Shown here one piece after another: positions 14,788-24,454 of a stretch of DNA of 35,463 nucleotides. The notes under the pieces were generated by a model. It did no database searches, was not told the DNA's origin, and saw only the letters and a list, made by a program, of their open reading frames with translations. The stretch comes from Bdellovibrionales bacterium (GTDB taxonomy: Bacteria; Bdellovibrionota; Bdellovibrionia; Bdellovibrionales; UBA1609). The DNA is taken from the NCBI GenBank assembly GCA_020630675.1, contig JAHDIR010000030.1:1-35463 (forward strand), read 5' to 3'. Within the stretch, counting starts at the first letter, position 1; each line of letters begins with the position of its first letter. The position numbers and the translations under genes are program-made.

Positions 14788-15897
14788 GTGGTTTATTCAC
14801 TGGATATAGCTAGAGAAATTAAAGGGTTTAACCCCGAACTGAACGTAAACCAGGCCTCTATGCCCCCGGCCTCTTGGTTTAGCCATAAAGATTTTTATAC
14901 ATTAGATCGTGATAAAATTTTTAATAAAACTTGGCAGCCTGTTGCTCGTATTGAGGAGATCAATAAACCCAACAGTTATAAAGCCGGCTGCATTTCTGGC
15001 CTTCCTTGGGTCATATGCTCAGATAAAAATGGTACTTTAAAAGCTTTTCACAATATTTGTAGCCACAAGGGTCGGGAAGTCGTTACAGGTACAGGAAAAG
15101 CCCCCGATGGCAGGATTGCCTGCGGTTATCATGGTTGGTTGTATGGTACTGATGGTGAGCTTAAAAGAATTCCCAGGCAAGATAGTAGCCTAGAAAATTT
15201 TAATAAATTAGAGCATGGCCTAAAACCCATGGCCTTAGAGGTCTGGGGCCATTGGGTTTTTATCAATCCTGATCCAAGCGCATCTTCTTTGAATCAAAGC
15301 CTTAAAGAACTCACCAAGAGGCTAGAATCACGACAGTGGATGAACTTAAAATTTCACTCTCATAAGTCTTGGGATATTGCCTGTAATTGGAAGGTTTATG
15401 TCGATAATTACCTCGACGGTGGCTACCATATTCCTCATATGCACCCGAGCCTAAACCAACAATTAGATATGAGCTCTTATAAAACCGAGCTTTTTGATTC
15501 TTACTCCATACAATCCTCACCACCCACTAAAAAAGACCAAGAGGTCCAAGGAGTTAGCGCGCAAGCTCGTATTGGCCAGGGTAGTATTTATGCCTGGATG
15601 TTTCCCAATTTTATGATTAATCTTTATGGTGACTGCCTGGATATTAACTGGGTTATTCCTATCAGCGAAAGTTCTTGTCGAGTTTACTATGAGTTTTACT
15701 TTCTAAGTTTAAATGATAAAGATTTTATTGCCTCAAGTATTAAACAAAGTGATATCACTCAGGTGGAAGACATCGAAATTTGTGAATCAGTGCAGGTGGG
15801 AATGAACTCTGGTCACTACACCCCCGGCAGATATGTACCCAATATTGAGCAAGGCGAACATCACTTTCACAAATTATTGTCCCAGTATTATCAATAA
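14788..15897 (+). CDS. Rieske non-haem iron oxygenase alpha subunit, choline-monooxygenase-like
   Basis: 369 residues. The Rieske [2Fe-2S] site is C91-x-H93 and C112-x2-H115 (NICSHKG, CGYHGWLYG). The catalytic iron site is DNYLDGGYHIPHMH (about 206-219), with H214 and H219 as ligands and D210 as the bridging acid; the third ligand is probably an acidic residue in QVEDIEICESVQ (about 325-336). The DNYLDGGYH form is typical of choline monooxygenase-type enzymes. Such enzymes need a reductase to supply electrons; none is encoded nearby. The GTG start has AAGGGAGG seven to ten bases upstream. The true substrate may be choline, another quaternary amine or something else. Confidence 0.85.
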   Translation: MVYSLDIAREIKGFNPELNVNQASMPPASWFSHKDFYTLDRDKIFNKTWQPVARIEEINKPNSYKAGCISGLPWVICSDKNGTLKAFHNICSHKGREVVTGTGKAPDGRIACGYHGWLYGTDGELKRIPRQDSSLENFNKLEHGLKPMALEVWGHWVFINPDPSASSLNQSLKELTKRLESRQWMNLKFHSHKSWDIACNWKVYVDNYLDGGYHIPHMHPSLNQQLDMSSYKTELFDSYSIQSSPPTKKDQEVQGVSAQARIGQGSIYAWMFPNFMINLYGDCLDINWVIPISESSCRVYYEFYFLSLNDKDFIASSIKQSDITQVEDIEICESVQVGMNSGHYTPGRYVPNIEQGEHHFHKLLSQYYQ

Positions 15898-15900
15898 TAT

Positions 15901-17526
15901 TTATTGGCCTATACTATGAACCCAGTCTTCGATATTTAAATATCCATCGTTATTTATATCCGACATGGCATCTTTAGGATCTTTGGGGTCTAAGCCATGA
16001 GCTAACTCCCAACTGTCTGGAATACCATCTTCATCACTGTCAGCTCTTAAAGCTCCCGCTCTCATCGTTGGCCAACCACCAACATTATTTTCACATCTAT
16101 CACTAGTATCATTAGGGCGATCATCAGGCCCCACACAATTTGGCATTTTTCCCGTTCGAGTTCTCAGCTCGTTAACCACTCGAGTATCTACAACATCTCT
16201 CTTTGGTAAAATAGCACCCACCGTAAGAGGTAAAGTTTCTTCTAAAAGGTTAACGGGAGTTTCACTGATTTTAGGAGCCTCAAAGCGAACAGCACTATGG
16301 TCGCCAAGGGCTGTGTTGTAAGGCTCGTTATAATTTGTGAAAAATAAAGCATACTGAGGTAGATCATTAGTTGGTCTATGATGACCTAAGTTATCTTCTG
16401 CATAAAATTGAGTGGGATAATTTAATCTTTGTATTTCAATATCTCCCCAATTAACGGCTGTATTTTGCTTAGAATCAGCCTGGCCTAGCAAAGGAATATA
16501 ATGGTTTTTAACCCAATTAATTTTTTGCCCCCTATGCTCACCATACTGCTGTCCCCCACGAGAAACATGGTGATATGATAAATTATTTACCACATCAATC
16601 ACTCCCGATGCTTTTACTAATGGGTTTCTCTGGTAACTATGTGCAAAAAAGTTATGATGGATTGATATTGAGTGCGCTCCTGAATTACCAATTAATAACC
16701 CACGACCAGCAGGCCCTCCCGGTGAAGAACCATTATCATAAAGACTTTCAGAAATAATATTAAAACTGAAGGTCACACGGTTGGCATCATACCAAGTATG
16801 AGCAATTTGGTCTGTTCCCCAAGAAATAGAATTATGATCAAATACAACGTTATAAACTTGTCCCGCCGGCCCAGCTATTCCTGCACCATCACGACAGCAG
16901 GCGCCTCCATTGGTTTGAGTGGACCCCGCCCTTAACCTTAAGTGCTGTATAAGAACATCATGAGTTTGTACCACTAAAGGAGTATCTATAGAATTAGGCG
17001 CCCCCCTTAATAAAATACCATCACCGGTGGCTGTTTGCCCATAAACCGAGACAAAAGGATTTTTGACAAGAATTGACCTTGAAACCGATATAGTACCGCC
17101 GACTTTAAAAATAACGATTCGTGGCCCATTTTTTTCAAGACAACTCCTTAAAGAGCCCGCCCCTTCATCTTTTAAGTTAACAACCACACATAATTGACCG
17201 CCACGTCCACCAATAGAGTCTGTACCAAAGCCCTCTGCTCCTGGAAATATTTTTAAATCAGCAATAGGTGGGTGTGTTGTTGGTCCGCCAGTCGGAGGAG
17301 TGTCTGTGCCATTGGAATCGGAGGGATCGTCGGGGGACGTGCCCGTATCAGGCGGAAAAGAAGGATTGTCATCACTAACCTCAGAAGATAAATCACCTTG
17401 ACCCAAAAGGCTATTGCCAGTGGTGAGTGAAGACATATTGTTGCCACAGTTAATGTAAAAAAAAGGAAGTGAACTAACTAAAAGAATGAGAACTATTTTT
17501 TTAAATTTATTCTTTGTATGCCCCAT
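15901..17526 (-). CDS. Pectate-lyase-like beta-helix lipoprotein
   Basis: 541 residues from ATG 17526, preceded by AGGGGAG. A signal ending PFFYINC gives a lipidated Cys. A Ser/Asp/Pro/Thr-rich linker follows (about 30-90), then a parallel beta-helix domain beginning FPGAEGFGTDSIGGRGG and continuing through GAGSLRSCLEKNGPRIVIFKVGGTI, VSVYGQT, VLIQHLRLRAG, VVFDHNSISWGTDQ, ISIHHNFFAHS and VDVVNNLSYHH, the order seen in pectate-lyase superfamily proteins. The C-terminus has calcium-loop motifs, DSDEDGIPDSWELAHGLDP and DINNDGYLNIEDW, as in dockerin or thrombospondin-3-like repeats. It would act on polysaccharide at the cell surface. Only 3 bases separate its stop from the Rieske gene's. Confidence 0.8.
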   Translation of the reverse strand: MGHTKNKFKKIVLILLVSSLPFFYINCGNNMSSLTTGNSLLGQGDLSSEVSDDNPSFPPDTGTSPDDPSDSNGTDTPPTGGPTTHPPIADLKIFPGAEGFGTDSIGGRGGQLCVVVNLKDEGAGSLRSCLEKNGPRIVIFKVGGTISVSRSILVKNPFVSVYGQTATGDGILLRGAPNSIDTPLVVQTHDVLIQHLRLRAGSTQTNGGACCRDGAGIAGPAGQVYNVVFDHNSISWGTDQIAHTWYDANRVTFSFNIISESLYDNGSSPGGPAGRGLLIGNSGAHSISIHHNFFAHSYQRNPLVKASGVIDVVNNLSYHHVSRGGQQYGEHRGQKINWVKNHYIPLLGQADSKQNTAVNWGDIEIQRLNYPTQFYAEDNLGHHRPTNDLPQYALFFTNYNEPYNTALGDHSAVRFEAPKISETPVNLLEETLPLTVGAILPKRDVVDTRVVNELRTRTGKMPNCVGPDDRPNDTSDRCENNVGGWPTMRAGALRADSDEDGIPDSWELAHGLDPKDPKDAMSDINNDGYLNIEDWVHSIGQ

Positions 17527-17717
17527 AAAACTCCCCTGAATTACCATTTATTTTAACACGTCGGTAATTAACTGGGGAGAGGACCTAGCCTTATGGCTCA
17601 CAAGAAATAGTCTAAAACACCTAGGTTGCAACTCAGCTATTTAAAGTGTCTCAAATTAAGACTGGTTTTTAGATAAGCAAATGAAAGCCAACGCTATATA
17701 AAACTTAAGCGAAAGCT

Positions 17718-19025
17718 CTACTTTATGAGGTCACGTCCACCCATATATTTTTTTAAGACAGAAGGAATTTTTATAGACCCGTCTTCTTGCTGGTAATTTT
17801 CTAATACAGCAATAAGTGTTCGACCAACCGCTAAACCTGAACCATTTAAAGTATGAACAAATTGTGGTTTAGCCTTTTCCCCTTTAGGACGAAAACGTAT
17901 ATTGGCTCGACGAGCCTGAAAATCTTCAAAGTTGGAACAAGAAGAGATTTCTCTAAATTTTTGTTGCCCCGGCAACCAAGCCTCAAGGTCATAACATTTT
18001 GCTGCACCAAAAGAAATATCACCAGAGCACAAGGCCATTCTACGAAAAGGAATTTCTAGATCTTTTAAAATTCTTTCAGCATGACTTGTGAGCTTTTCAT
18101 GCTCATTATAAGATTCCTCTGGATGAGTAAACTTTAAAAGCTCAACTTTATGGAATTGATGCTGACGAATAAGCCCTTGGGTGTCTCGGCCATAGCTACC
18201 CGCTTCAGAGCGAAAGCACGGAGAAAATGCAACAAAGTTTTCTGGCAATTGATCTTCGCTTAAAATTTCACCGGCGTAAACATTTGTAACAGAAGCTTCA
18301 GAGGTTGGAATTAGATAATAATCTGAATTTTCTAAATGAAAAACATCTTCTTTAAATTTAGGAAACTGACTGGTGCCGTAAAGGCTATTGCTATTAACAA
18401 TATAAGGAGGAATAATTTCAGTATAACCATGCTCATCACTATGAGTTTCCATCATAAACTGAATAAGTGCACGTTCGAGTCTAGCTCCCATTCCCTTCAA
18501 ATATGTAAACCTAGCTCCGGCCACTTTTGCTGCTCTTTCAAAGTCAAGAATGCCCAAAGCTTCTCCCAATTCGATATGGTTTTTGGCAGCAAAAGAAAAT
18601 TCTGTTTTTGAGCCATATTGGCTAACTTCTACATTATCATCTTCGCTGGCTCCGGCTGGAACACTTTCATGGCTATGGTTGGGCAAAACTGATAAAAAGT
18701 CTTTGAACTTAATGTTAATATTTTCTAACTCTTTTTCAAGAGACTTAATGTCGGCACTCAAGGTTTGCATTTCACTCAACGGGCCGCTAGCGTCTTCTTT
18801 AGCTTTTTTTAGTTTAGCAATTTCTTGCCCAACCTTGTTTTGATGAGCTTTGGCCTGGTCTACTTTTAAAACCATAGCTTTGCGATCATTGTTGATTGAT
18901 AATAAAGAATCTACTTGGCTCGGGTCATCCCCTCGATCTTTTAAGTTTTTTTTATAGGCTTCTAAAAAAGTAAGACCGGTTTTTTCATCAGTATTTGGGT
19001 TTGTTAGTTTTTTAAAATCAATCAT
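17718..19025 (-). CDS. serS: Seryl-tRNA synthetase
   Basis: 435 residues, normal for the family. The N-terminal long coiled-coil arm (about 40-115) that grips the tRNA-Ser variable arm is followed by the class II core: motif 2 around [23 protein letters not shown] and motif 3 [18 protein letters not shown] near the C-terminus. [10 protein letters not shown] contacts the serine site. It charges tRNA-Ser with serine; a tRNA-Ser(UGA) gene lies at 12105-12194. AGGTGA inside the end of the preceding gene serves as its ribosome site, four bases separate the two, and they should be one transcript. Confidence 0.97.
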   Translation of the reverse strand: MIDFKKLTNPNTDEKTGLTFLEAYKKNLKDRGDDPSQVDSLLSINNDRKAMVLKVDQAKAHQNKVGQEIAKLKKAKEDASGPLSEMQTLSADIKSLEKELENINIKFKDFLSVLPNHSHESVPAGASEDDNVEVSQYGSKTEFSFAAKNHIELGEALGILDFERAAKVAGARFTYLKGMGARLERALIQFMMETHSDEHGYTEIIPPYIVNSNSLYGTSQFPKFKEDVFHLENSDYYLIPTSEASVTNVYAGEILSEDQLPENFVAFSPCFRSEAGSYGRDTQGLIRQHQFHKVELLKFTHPEESYNEHEKLTSHAERILKDLEIPFRRMALCSGDISFGAAKCYDLEAWLPGQQKFREISSCSNFEDFQARRANIRFRPKGEKAKPQFVHTLNGSGLAVGRTLIAVLENYQQEDGSIKIPSVLKKYMGGRDLIK

Positions 19026-19028
19026 GGT

Positions 19029-19322
19029 TTACTCACCTGGGGCTATAGAAATATAAGTATTTAAAAGCATAAATAGTAAAAACGTAAATAGTATCAAAAT
19101 CAAAACATTGGTCAGTGCCCATTTTTTTGTTAAACGCACAACCAAGAAAACTGTAACCAAAGTTACAAAAATTGAACTTAATTGGCCATAGCCAATAATT
19201 TCAACACCCACAGAATTAATAACTATTCCTAGGATAAGACCAAAAAAGCATCTCACGGCAAAAAGACACAAAGCCCATAAGCTAGATTTTTTTTGAGGAG
19301 TGTGGCCAATTATGTTTTCCAT
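19029..19322 (-). CDS. Small three-helix membrane protein upstream of serS
   Basis: 97 residues with three hydrophobic stretches (LWALCLFAVRCFFGLILGIVI, LSSIFVTLVTVFLVV, TNVLILILFTFLLFMLL) and a charged N-terminus (MENIIGHTPQKKS). Its stop lies three bases before the serS start, so it is co-transcribed. No known family recognised and no reason for the link to serS beyond operon position. The ATG lacks a strong SD. Confidence 0.6.
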   Translation of the reverse strand: MENIIGHTPQKKSSLWALCLFAVRCFFGLILGIVINSVGVEIIGYGQLSSIFVTLVTVFLVVRLTKKWALTNVLILILFTFLLFMLLNTYISIAPGE

Positions 19323-19437
19323 TTCTTGAGTATGACCGAAATTTAGACCACTGACAACTAATGACTCTGCTGTGGCTTTTAATAAACCACTTCTAGCGAG
19401 AAATTTTTACAGGTTAATTACATTTTTTTATTTTAAA

Positions 19438-22308
19438 CTACCTCAAAGAATTCAATTTGTTCATAACCTGTGATGCATCCACTGCCTGAGGGGACAAAGA
19501 CAAATAATACTCATAGGCCCAAATAGCCTTATCAGGGTTTCCTTTTAACTCATATATTGAACCTAGCTCTCGGTACACTGCCGATAAACCAGAGTCTTTA
19601 GCCCTAGCCCTTTCCAACATATTCATAGCCACGTCCAAAGCACCTGACTTGCTATAACACCTAGATATTTGCAAATAAATATGAGCTCCAAATTCCCTGT
19701 ATTGTAATGCTTGCTGGTACTCTCTTGAACAAAACTGATACAACCCCTGTTTTTCATAAACTTCACCAGCCAATAAATATGCGTCCACTTCTTGTGGATT
19801 ATTTTGTTTTTCTTGGCTAGCCCATTTGATGGCTAGCTTATAATCGCCCATTAAAAAATGAGTTTTCCCAAGATAATAACTCACCTTAGGAAAATCAGCG
19901 TTAATGCCAGCAACTCGTTTAAATTGCTTCAAGGCTCTTTGATAAGCTTTTGATTCTAGGTACAGAAGACCCAGCTCCACCAATGGCTCAACATCAATTG
20001 CATTTAAGCTCGCTGCTTTTAACAATATTTGTTTTGATAAGTTCAAACGTCTTTGACTTTTGTAACAACGAGCAAGTCCCATTAAAGCTGGTTTAAATTT
20101 GGGGTCAATTTCAATGAGTTGTTTAAATACATTTTCGGCTAAGGTGTACTGCTCATCTTTAAAAAAAGCTTGGGCCAAAGCTAGTCGGTATTTTTTTTCC
20201 GTTGAATAAAGACCAATGAGTTTGTTTAGGTATCTTACCGTCGCATCAATGCCATGAACATAGTAATAGGTTTCGGCGTAAATAAATTTAACATCCACCG
20301 AAGTGGGCTCAAGTTCCATGGCTTTTAAGGCAATACTATAGGCTTCTTGATATTTGCTAAGTAAAATTTGTGCTTTAATTTTTATCATCAATGCTTCAAC
20401 GTCATCATCATACCGGCTTAGAGATTTATCAGCGTATTTAATGGCCGACAGAGGGTTCCTTCTTGCCAACTCTAAGCTTGCAAACTCTTTGTAAATTTTA
20501 TGATGACCTTTCACATGGTTATGGGTTTTAGTCAGTAAGTCTTGTGCTAATTTAAACTGATACAACTCCCTATAAATTTTAGCTAATGCAACAACAACAT
20601 CTATTGCGCCTGGGCTTACTTGGACTAACTTAAGTAAAACACTTATAGCGTCTTCAGATAAACCTAACTCCCATAAACACTGGCCACTTTTTATTACAGC
20701 CTCTGAGTTTTTGGGGTTTACTTGTATGGCCTCTCTATAGTAGGCCTGAGCGGCGTTGCAGTCGCCCTCTCTTCGAAATTGATCACCCTTTAAAAGGTAG
20801 CTCTGTTCGGAGAGAGTGGCTTTTCCCTGCTCACCAAAAAGACTAATATAAAAATTTTCAATTTCGACATCAACAGGATTATACTTGTAAGCCTTCAAAA
20901 TATTTTTTTTAGCTCCATGAGCGTCGTTTAAATTTAAAAATGATTGAGCTAAGTAAAAATAAGCCTGACCTAAAATAAAATCATCAATTCTTTCTTTAAT
21001 ATTCAAGGCCACTTCAATTGATTCAATTGATTTTTTAAATTCTTTATAAAATTTTTGCCTAATCATACCAATATAAATCAAAGCCTTTTTATTTCTTGGG
21101 TTTTGGTTGAGTAGTAATTTAAATTTTTCAATGGCAGCAAGCCCCTCATCTAAGTGAAACATAGCTACACCCGACAAATAAGCTCCAGCCAACCATTGAG
21201 GCCAAGCCAGCTCCAACAAGCCTGCAGAGTCTTTTAGGGCTTCATACATTTGGTCATTTTTTAAAATTTGAGATTTAAAATAATAAGGAATTGTTGGCGG
21301 TGTATCGGTATTTGCATACCTTTCAATTATATTATCAATATAGCGGGAGGCCTTATCACTTTGCTTTTGCAAAATAAGAAAGGCCGCATGACAATTTGCA
21401 TAATTAAGCTTTGAGGAATCATACTGCTTTGCCATTTGACTAAATTTTTTAATTTTTTTAATCGTCACTTCAGACTGGTCGCTATGGGGCCAAAGGTTAT
21501 AGTGCGAAACACACAGCAAAGAGTATAGCTCTTCATAACTAGGATCAGCCTCTAATACTTGCACAATTTTTATTTGAGCCTGTATATAGCCTTGTACATC
21601 ATCTTGTAAAAAATATTCCGTCGCCTCTCTGGCAATAGACCTTACTGCTTCAGGGGGGAGTGTCTGGTTATTTTTTGGAATTAATATTTTAACTTTAGGT
21701 ACAGATTTTTTAGGGCCATTAAAAAGAAAAAATCCCACTAAACAACATATAATTAATGTCAGCCCCAAGGAAACTGGAGAAAAGAATGATTTTTTTTGCT
21801 TTTCTGCTTTTCTTTTATTCGTTTTTGGTTTTGTTTTCAGCTTTTTCTTTGATGGCTTTTTAGTTGGCTTTTTTTCCTGGGAAGAAATTTGTTTATCATC
21901 AGATTTTGTAATTGATTTTTTTACTGAGTTTGTTTTATTAACGTCTTCTTTAGTTTTATTGGGTGAAGGAAGGTCTAAAGGTTCAGATGATTTTTGTTCT
22001 GATTTTCGTAAGTCGTCGCTTGGTTCTAGAGAAAAGTTTTTTAGTGTCAGAGTTTCTGGGTCAATGTCCCAATTGGTTTCGTCATCATCTATATTTTCAG
22101 AGTTTTCACTTAAACAAGCCAATAAGTAATCATAAAAATCTGTATTGTGAGTTATTGGACGCCAACGACCCCCTGGGTGATTACAAATTTCTTCGGTGCC
22201 CTCGAGCTCACCACTTTTAATCTTAAACATCACCTCACGAGTGGCAAAAGGGCCTTGAATTTTGCCTTTGCTGGTACGAATCAGCCACTGTGAGTTTTTA
22301 ACTTTCAT
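19438..22308 (-). CDS. Membrane TPR protein with N-terminal GYF_2-like domain
   Basis: 956 residues. Residues 6-60 resemble GYF_2 domains (WLIRTSKGKIQGPFATREVMFKIKSGEL, then WRPITH). A charged Lys/Ser/Asp-rich stretch (about 65-172) leads to one membrane segment (about 178-197). From about 215 to the end are more than fifteen TPR-type helix pairs, such as AQAYYREAIQVNPKNSEAV, AYSIALKAMELEPTSVDVK and AIWAYEYYLSLSPQAV. The cytoplasmic side probably carries the GYF part and the periplasm the TPR array, which would bind proteins. It follows murA by 14 bases. GYF_2 with TPR is seen in Bdellovibrio- and myxobacteria-like genomes; function is unknown. Confidence 0.8.
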   Translation of the reverse strand: MKVKNSQWLIRTSKGKIQGPFATREVMFKIKSGELEGTEEICNHPGGRWRPITHNTDFYDYLLACLSENSENIDDDETNWDIDPETLTLKNFSLEPSDDLRKSEQKSSEPLDLPSPNKTKEDVNKTNSVKKSITKSDDKQISSQEKKPTKKPSKKKLKTKPKTNKRKAEKQKKSFFSPVSLGLTLIICCLVGFFLFNGPKKSVPKVKILIPKNNQTLPPEAVRSIAREATEYFLQDDVQGYIQAQIKIVQVLEADPSYEELYSLLCVSHYNLWPHSDQSEVTIKKIKKFSQMAKQYDSSKLNYANCHAAFLILQKQSDKASRYIDNIIERYANTDTPPTIPYYFKSQILKNDQMYEALKDSAGLLELAWPQWLAGAYLSGVAMFHLDEGLAAIEKFKLLLNQNPRNKKALIYIGMIRQKFYKEFKKSIESIEVALNIKERIDDFILGQAYFYLAQSFLNLNDAHGAKKNILKAYKYNPVDVEIENFYISLFGEQGKATLSEQSYLLKGDQFRREGDCNAAQAYYREAIQVNPKNSEAVIKSGQCLWELGLSEDAISVLLKLVQVSPGAIDVVVALAKIYRELYQFKLAQDLLTKTHNHVKGHHKIYKEFASLELARRNPLSAIKYADKSLSRYDDDVEALMIKIKAQILLSKYQEAYSIALKAMELEPTSVDVKFIYAETYYYVHGIDATVRYLNKLIGLYSTEKKYRLALAQAFFKDEQYTLAENVFKQLIEIDPKFKPALMGLARCYKSQRRLNLSKQILLKAASLNAIDVEPLVELGLLYLESKAYQRALKQFKRVAGINADFPKVSYYLGKTHFLMGDYKLAIKWASQEKQNNPQEVDAYLLAGEVYEKQGLYQFCSREYQQALQYREFGAHIYLQISRCYSKSGALDVAMNMLERARAKDSGLSAVYRELGSIYELKGNPDKAIWAYEYYLSLSPQAVDASQVMNKLNSLR

Positions 22309-22322
22309 AGACTATAATATTA

Positions 22323-23573
22323 TTAGATTCTTTTAATAGAAGCACCTAATTTTGTTAACTTATCTTCTAGTTTTTCATATCCACGGTCTAAATGATAAAT
22401 TCTATTCACGCAGGTTTCCCCCTTAGCCACAAGTCCAGCTAAAACTAAACAAGCACTAGCCCTAAGGTCTGTCGCCATAACAGGGGCACCCATCAGTTGC
22501 CCTTGTTCTCCTCTGACAATACAAACTCTTGTTTTTGGGGAGATCTCAGCATTTAAGCGAATTAGCTCTTGAACATGCATAAATCTGTTTTCAAAAATTG
22601 TTTCAGTAATAATACTGCTACCTTTAGATTGAGTCATTAAAGCCATAAATTGAGCTTGTAAGTCGGTAGGAAATGCTGGGTGCGGAGCTGTTGTCACATC
22701 AACAGCCTTCCACTCCTTACACTCACTCACACTGACACAATCTTCACCAACTTCAATATCAAAACCACTTTCTCTCATTTTTGAAATTAAAGCTTCAATG
22801 TGGTCAGGCCTACATTTATTCACTTTTACAGAACCACCAGTGATGGCACCAGCTATTAGTAGGGTTCCAGCTTCGATACGGTCTGGAATAATTGTATGTT
22901 CGGCAGGCTTAAGAGATTTTACTCCTTCAATAGAAATAATACTTCTTCCAGCTCCGCTAACTTTTGCTCCCATTTTATTCAGGTAATCGGCTAAGTCGAC
23001 AATTTCGGGCTCTTTGGCAGCATTTTCAATAATAGTGGTCCCATTCGCAAGTACTGCGGCCATCATTAAGTTTTCCGTTGCTCCGACAGATGGCATATCA
23101 AAAATGATACGAGCCCCTTTTAGACCCTGCGTTTTGGCTACAACGTAACCAGAGGTCACCTCACTTTCACAGCCCAACTGTCCAATAGCATCTAGGTGAT
23201 AATTAATCGGACGACTTCCAATGGCACAACCACCTGGCATACTCACGCGCGCTTGCTGATGCCTAGCTAACAAAGGCCCTAAACATAGAATACTGGCTCG
23301 CATTTTACGAACAAGATCATAATGAGCCTCATAGGTTTTTAATGGCCGAACTAAAATTTTCAATGTGTTTTTAGAAAATTCGGTTTCACAACCGAAAGAC
23401 TCCAATAAATCTCTCGTTGATTTAATATCCATAAGGTCAGGAACATTATGAAATATATGCTCTCCATCAGCGAGGAGGGTCGAAAATAAAATTGGTAAGG
23501 CAGCATTTTTAGCTCCCCCGGTGGAAACTTCGCCCTTTAATTTTTTTCCACCCGTGACTAACATTTTATCCAT
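22323..23573 (-). CDS. murA: UDP-N-acetylglucosamine 1-carboxyvinyltransferase
   Basis: 416 residues, full length. It transfers enolpyruvate from PEP to UDP-GlcNAc, the first committed step of peptidoglycan synthesis, in the cytosol. The catalytic cysteine is present at 116 (SMPGGCAIGSRP), which implies sensitivity to fosfomycin. Lys22 in STGGAKNAALP is the substrate-binding lysine. Other conserved segments are RPDHIEALISKM and the HPAFPTDLQAQFMAL loop. GGAGAACTT precedes the ATG. It sits in the leftward run after prmC, 26 bases away. Confidence 0.96.
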   Translation of the reverse strand: MDKMLVTGGKKLKGEVSTGGAKNAALPILFSTLLADGEHIFHNVPDLMDIKSTRDLLESFGCETEFSKNTLKILVRPLKTYEAHYDLVRKMRASILCLGPLLARHQQARVSMPGGCAIGSRPINYHLDAIGQLGCESEVTSGYVVAKTQGLKGARIIFDMPSVGATENLMMAAVLANGTTIIENAAKEPEIVDLADYLNKMGAKVSGAGRSIISIEGVKSLKPAEHTIIPDRIEAGTLLIAGAITGGSVKVNKCRPDHIEALISKMRESGFDIEVGEDCVSVSECKEWKAVDVTTAPHPAFPTDLQAQFMALMTQSKGSSIITETIFENRFMHVQELIRLNAEISPKTRVCIVRGEQGQLMGAPVMATDLRASACLVLAGLVAKGETCVNRIYHLDRGYEKLEDKLTKLGASIKRI

Positions 23574-23599
23574 AAGTTCTCCAAAAAAAGATCATCACT

Positions 23600-24454
23600 C
23601 TAACTTTTTTGAGTACTAACGTACCTTGGTAATTGAGCGTAGTCTTTGTGAATTTTTGTGTTTACAAAAGAAGGCCTGCTGTTAAGAAAAGACAAAATAT
23701 CTTGAGATTGGTCTTTGCCAAATTCCATAAGAACCAAGGCGCTTTCAACTATAACCTTCTCGATCATGATTAACCAACTCTTTATATCTTTCAAGCCCTT
23801 TTCTTCTGAAAATAAAGCCTGAGACGGTTCAAATTTTTTAACATTTTTTTCAACAAAGCCATTCACTTCATCAATATAAGGAGGGTTTGCTAAAACTAAA
23901 TCAAAATTGGTTTGAAAAATAGATATGTCCACCTTATTGAAGTCTTGGAAAATTAGGTCACAACGATTTAAAAGATCTAATTGTTTTGCATTTTGTTTTG
24001 TCACTTCTAGGGCTTTGGCGCTTATATCCAAACTAACAAGTTGAGCGTTTGGAAATTCACGGAGCACGCTAAGTCCCAAACAACCAGAGCCACACCCAAC
24101 ATCAAGTATATTTATTTTTTTATCTCTAGAAAAATGTTTAACCGCATGCTCAACCATTAACTCTGTTTCAGGACGAGGTATTAATACATGTGAATTTACA
24201 ATAAATTTGCTTTTATAAAAATGCTTAAACCCAACAATATAAGCATAAGGAACACCCTCGGCTCTCTGCTGAAGCCATGATTTAAGCTGAGCCATTTGCT
24301 GAGCGGTGAGCTCATAACTTTCGTTAAGTATGAGCTCATGTTTTTCCCAGCCAAAGTAGTCACAAATAAAAAGATCGGCTTCATATTTAGGGCTTGGAAT
24401 ATTACAAGACTTTAAACGGTGAAAGGCATGTAAAGTAAATTCTTTTACTGTCAT
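23600..24454 (-). CDS. prmC: Release factor glutamine methyltransferase
   Basis: 284 residues. It methylates the glutamine of the GGQ motif in release factors using S-adenosylmethionine. The N-terminal helical domain recognises the factor; the Rossmann domain has [14 protein letters not shown] (about 117-130) for SAM binding and NPPY at 190-193 for the glutamine. Its ATG overlaps the stop of prfA (ATGA), placing enzyme and substrate in one coupled unit. This pairing is common in bacteria. Confidence 0.95.
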   Translation of the reverse strand: MTVKEFTLHAFHRLKSCNIPSPKYEADLFICDYFGWEKHELILNESYELTAQQMAQLKSWLQQRAEGVPYAYIVGFKHFYKSKFIVNSHVLIPRPETELMVEHAVKHFSRDKKINILDVGCGSGCLGLSVLREFPNAQLVSLDISAKALEVTKQNAKQLDLLNRCDLIFQDFNKVDISIFQTNFDLVLANPPYIDEVNGFVEKNVKKFEPSQALFSEEKGLKDIKSWLIMIEKVIVESALVLMEFGKDQSQDILSFLNSRPSFVNTKIHKDYAQLPRYVSTQKS

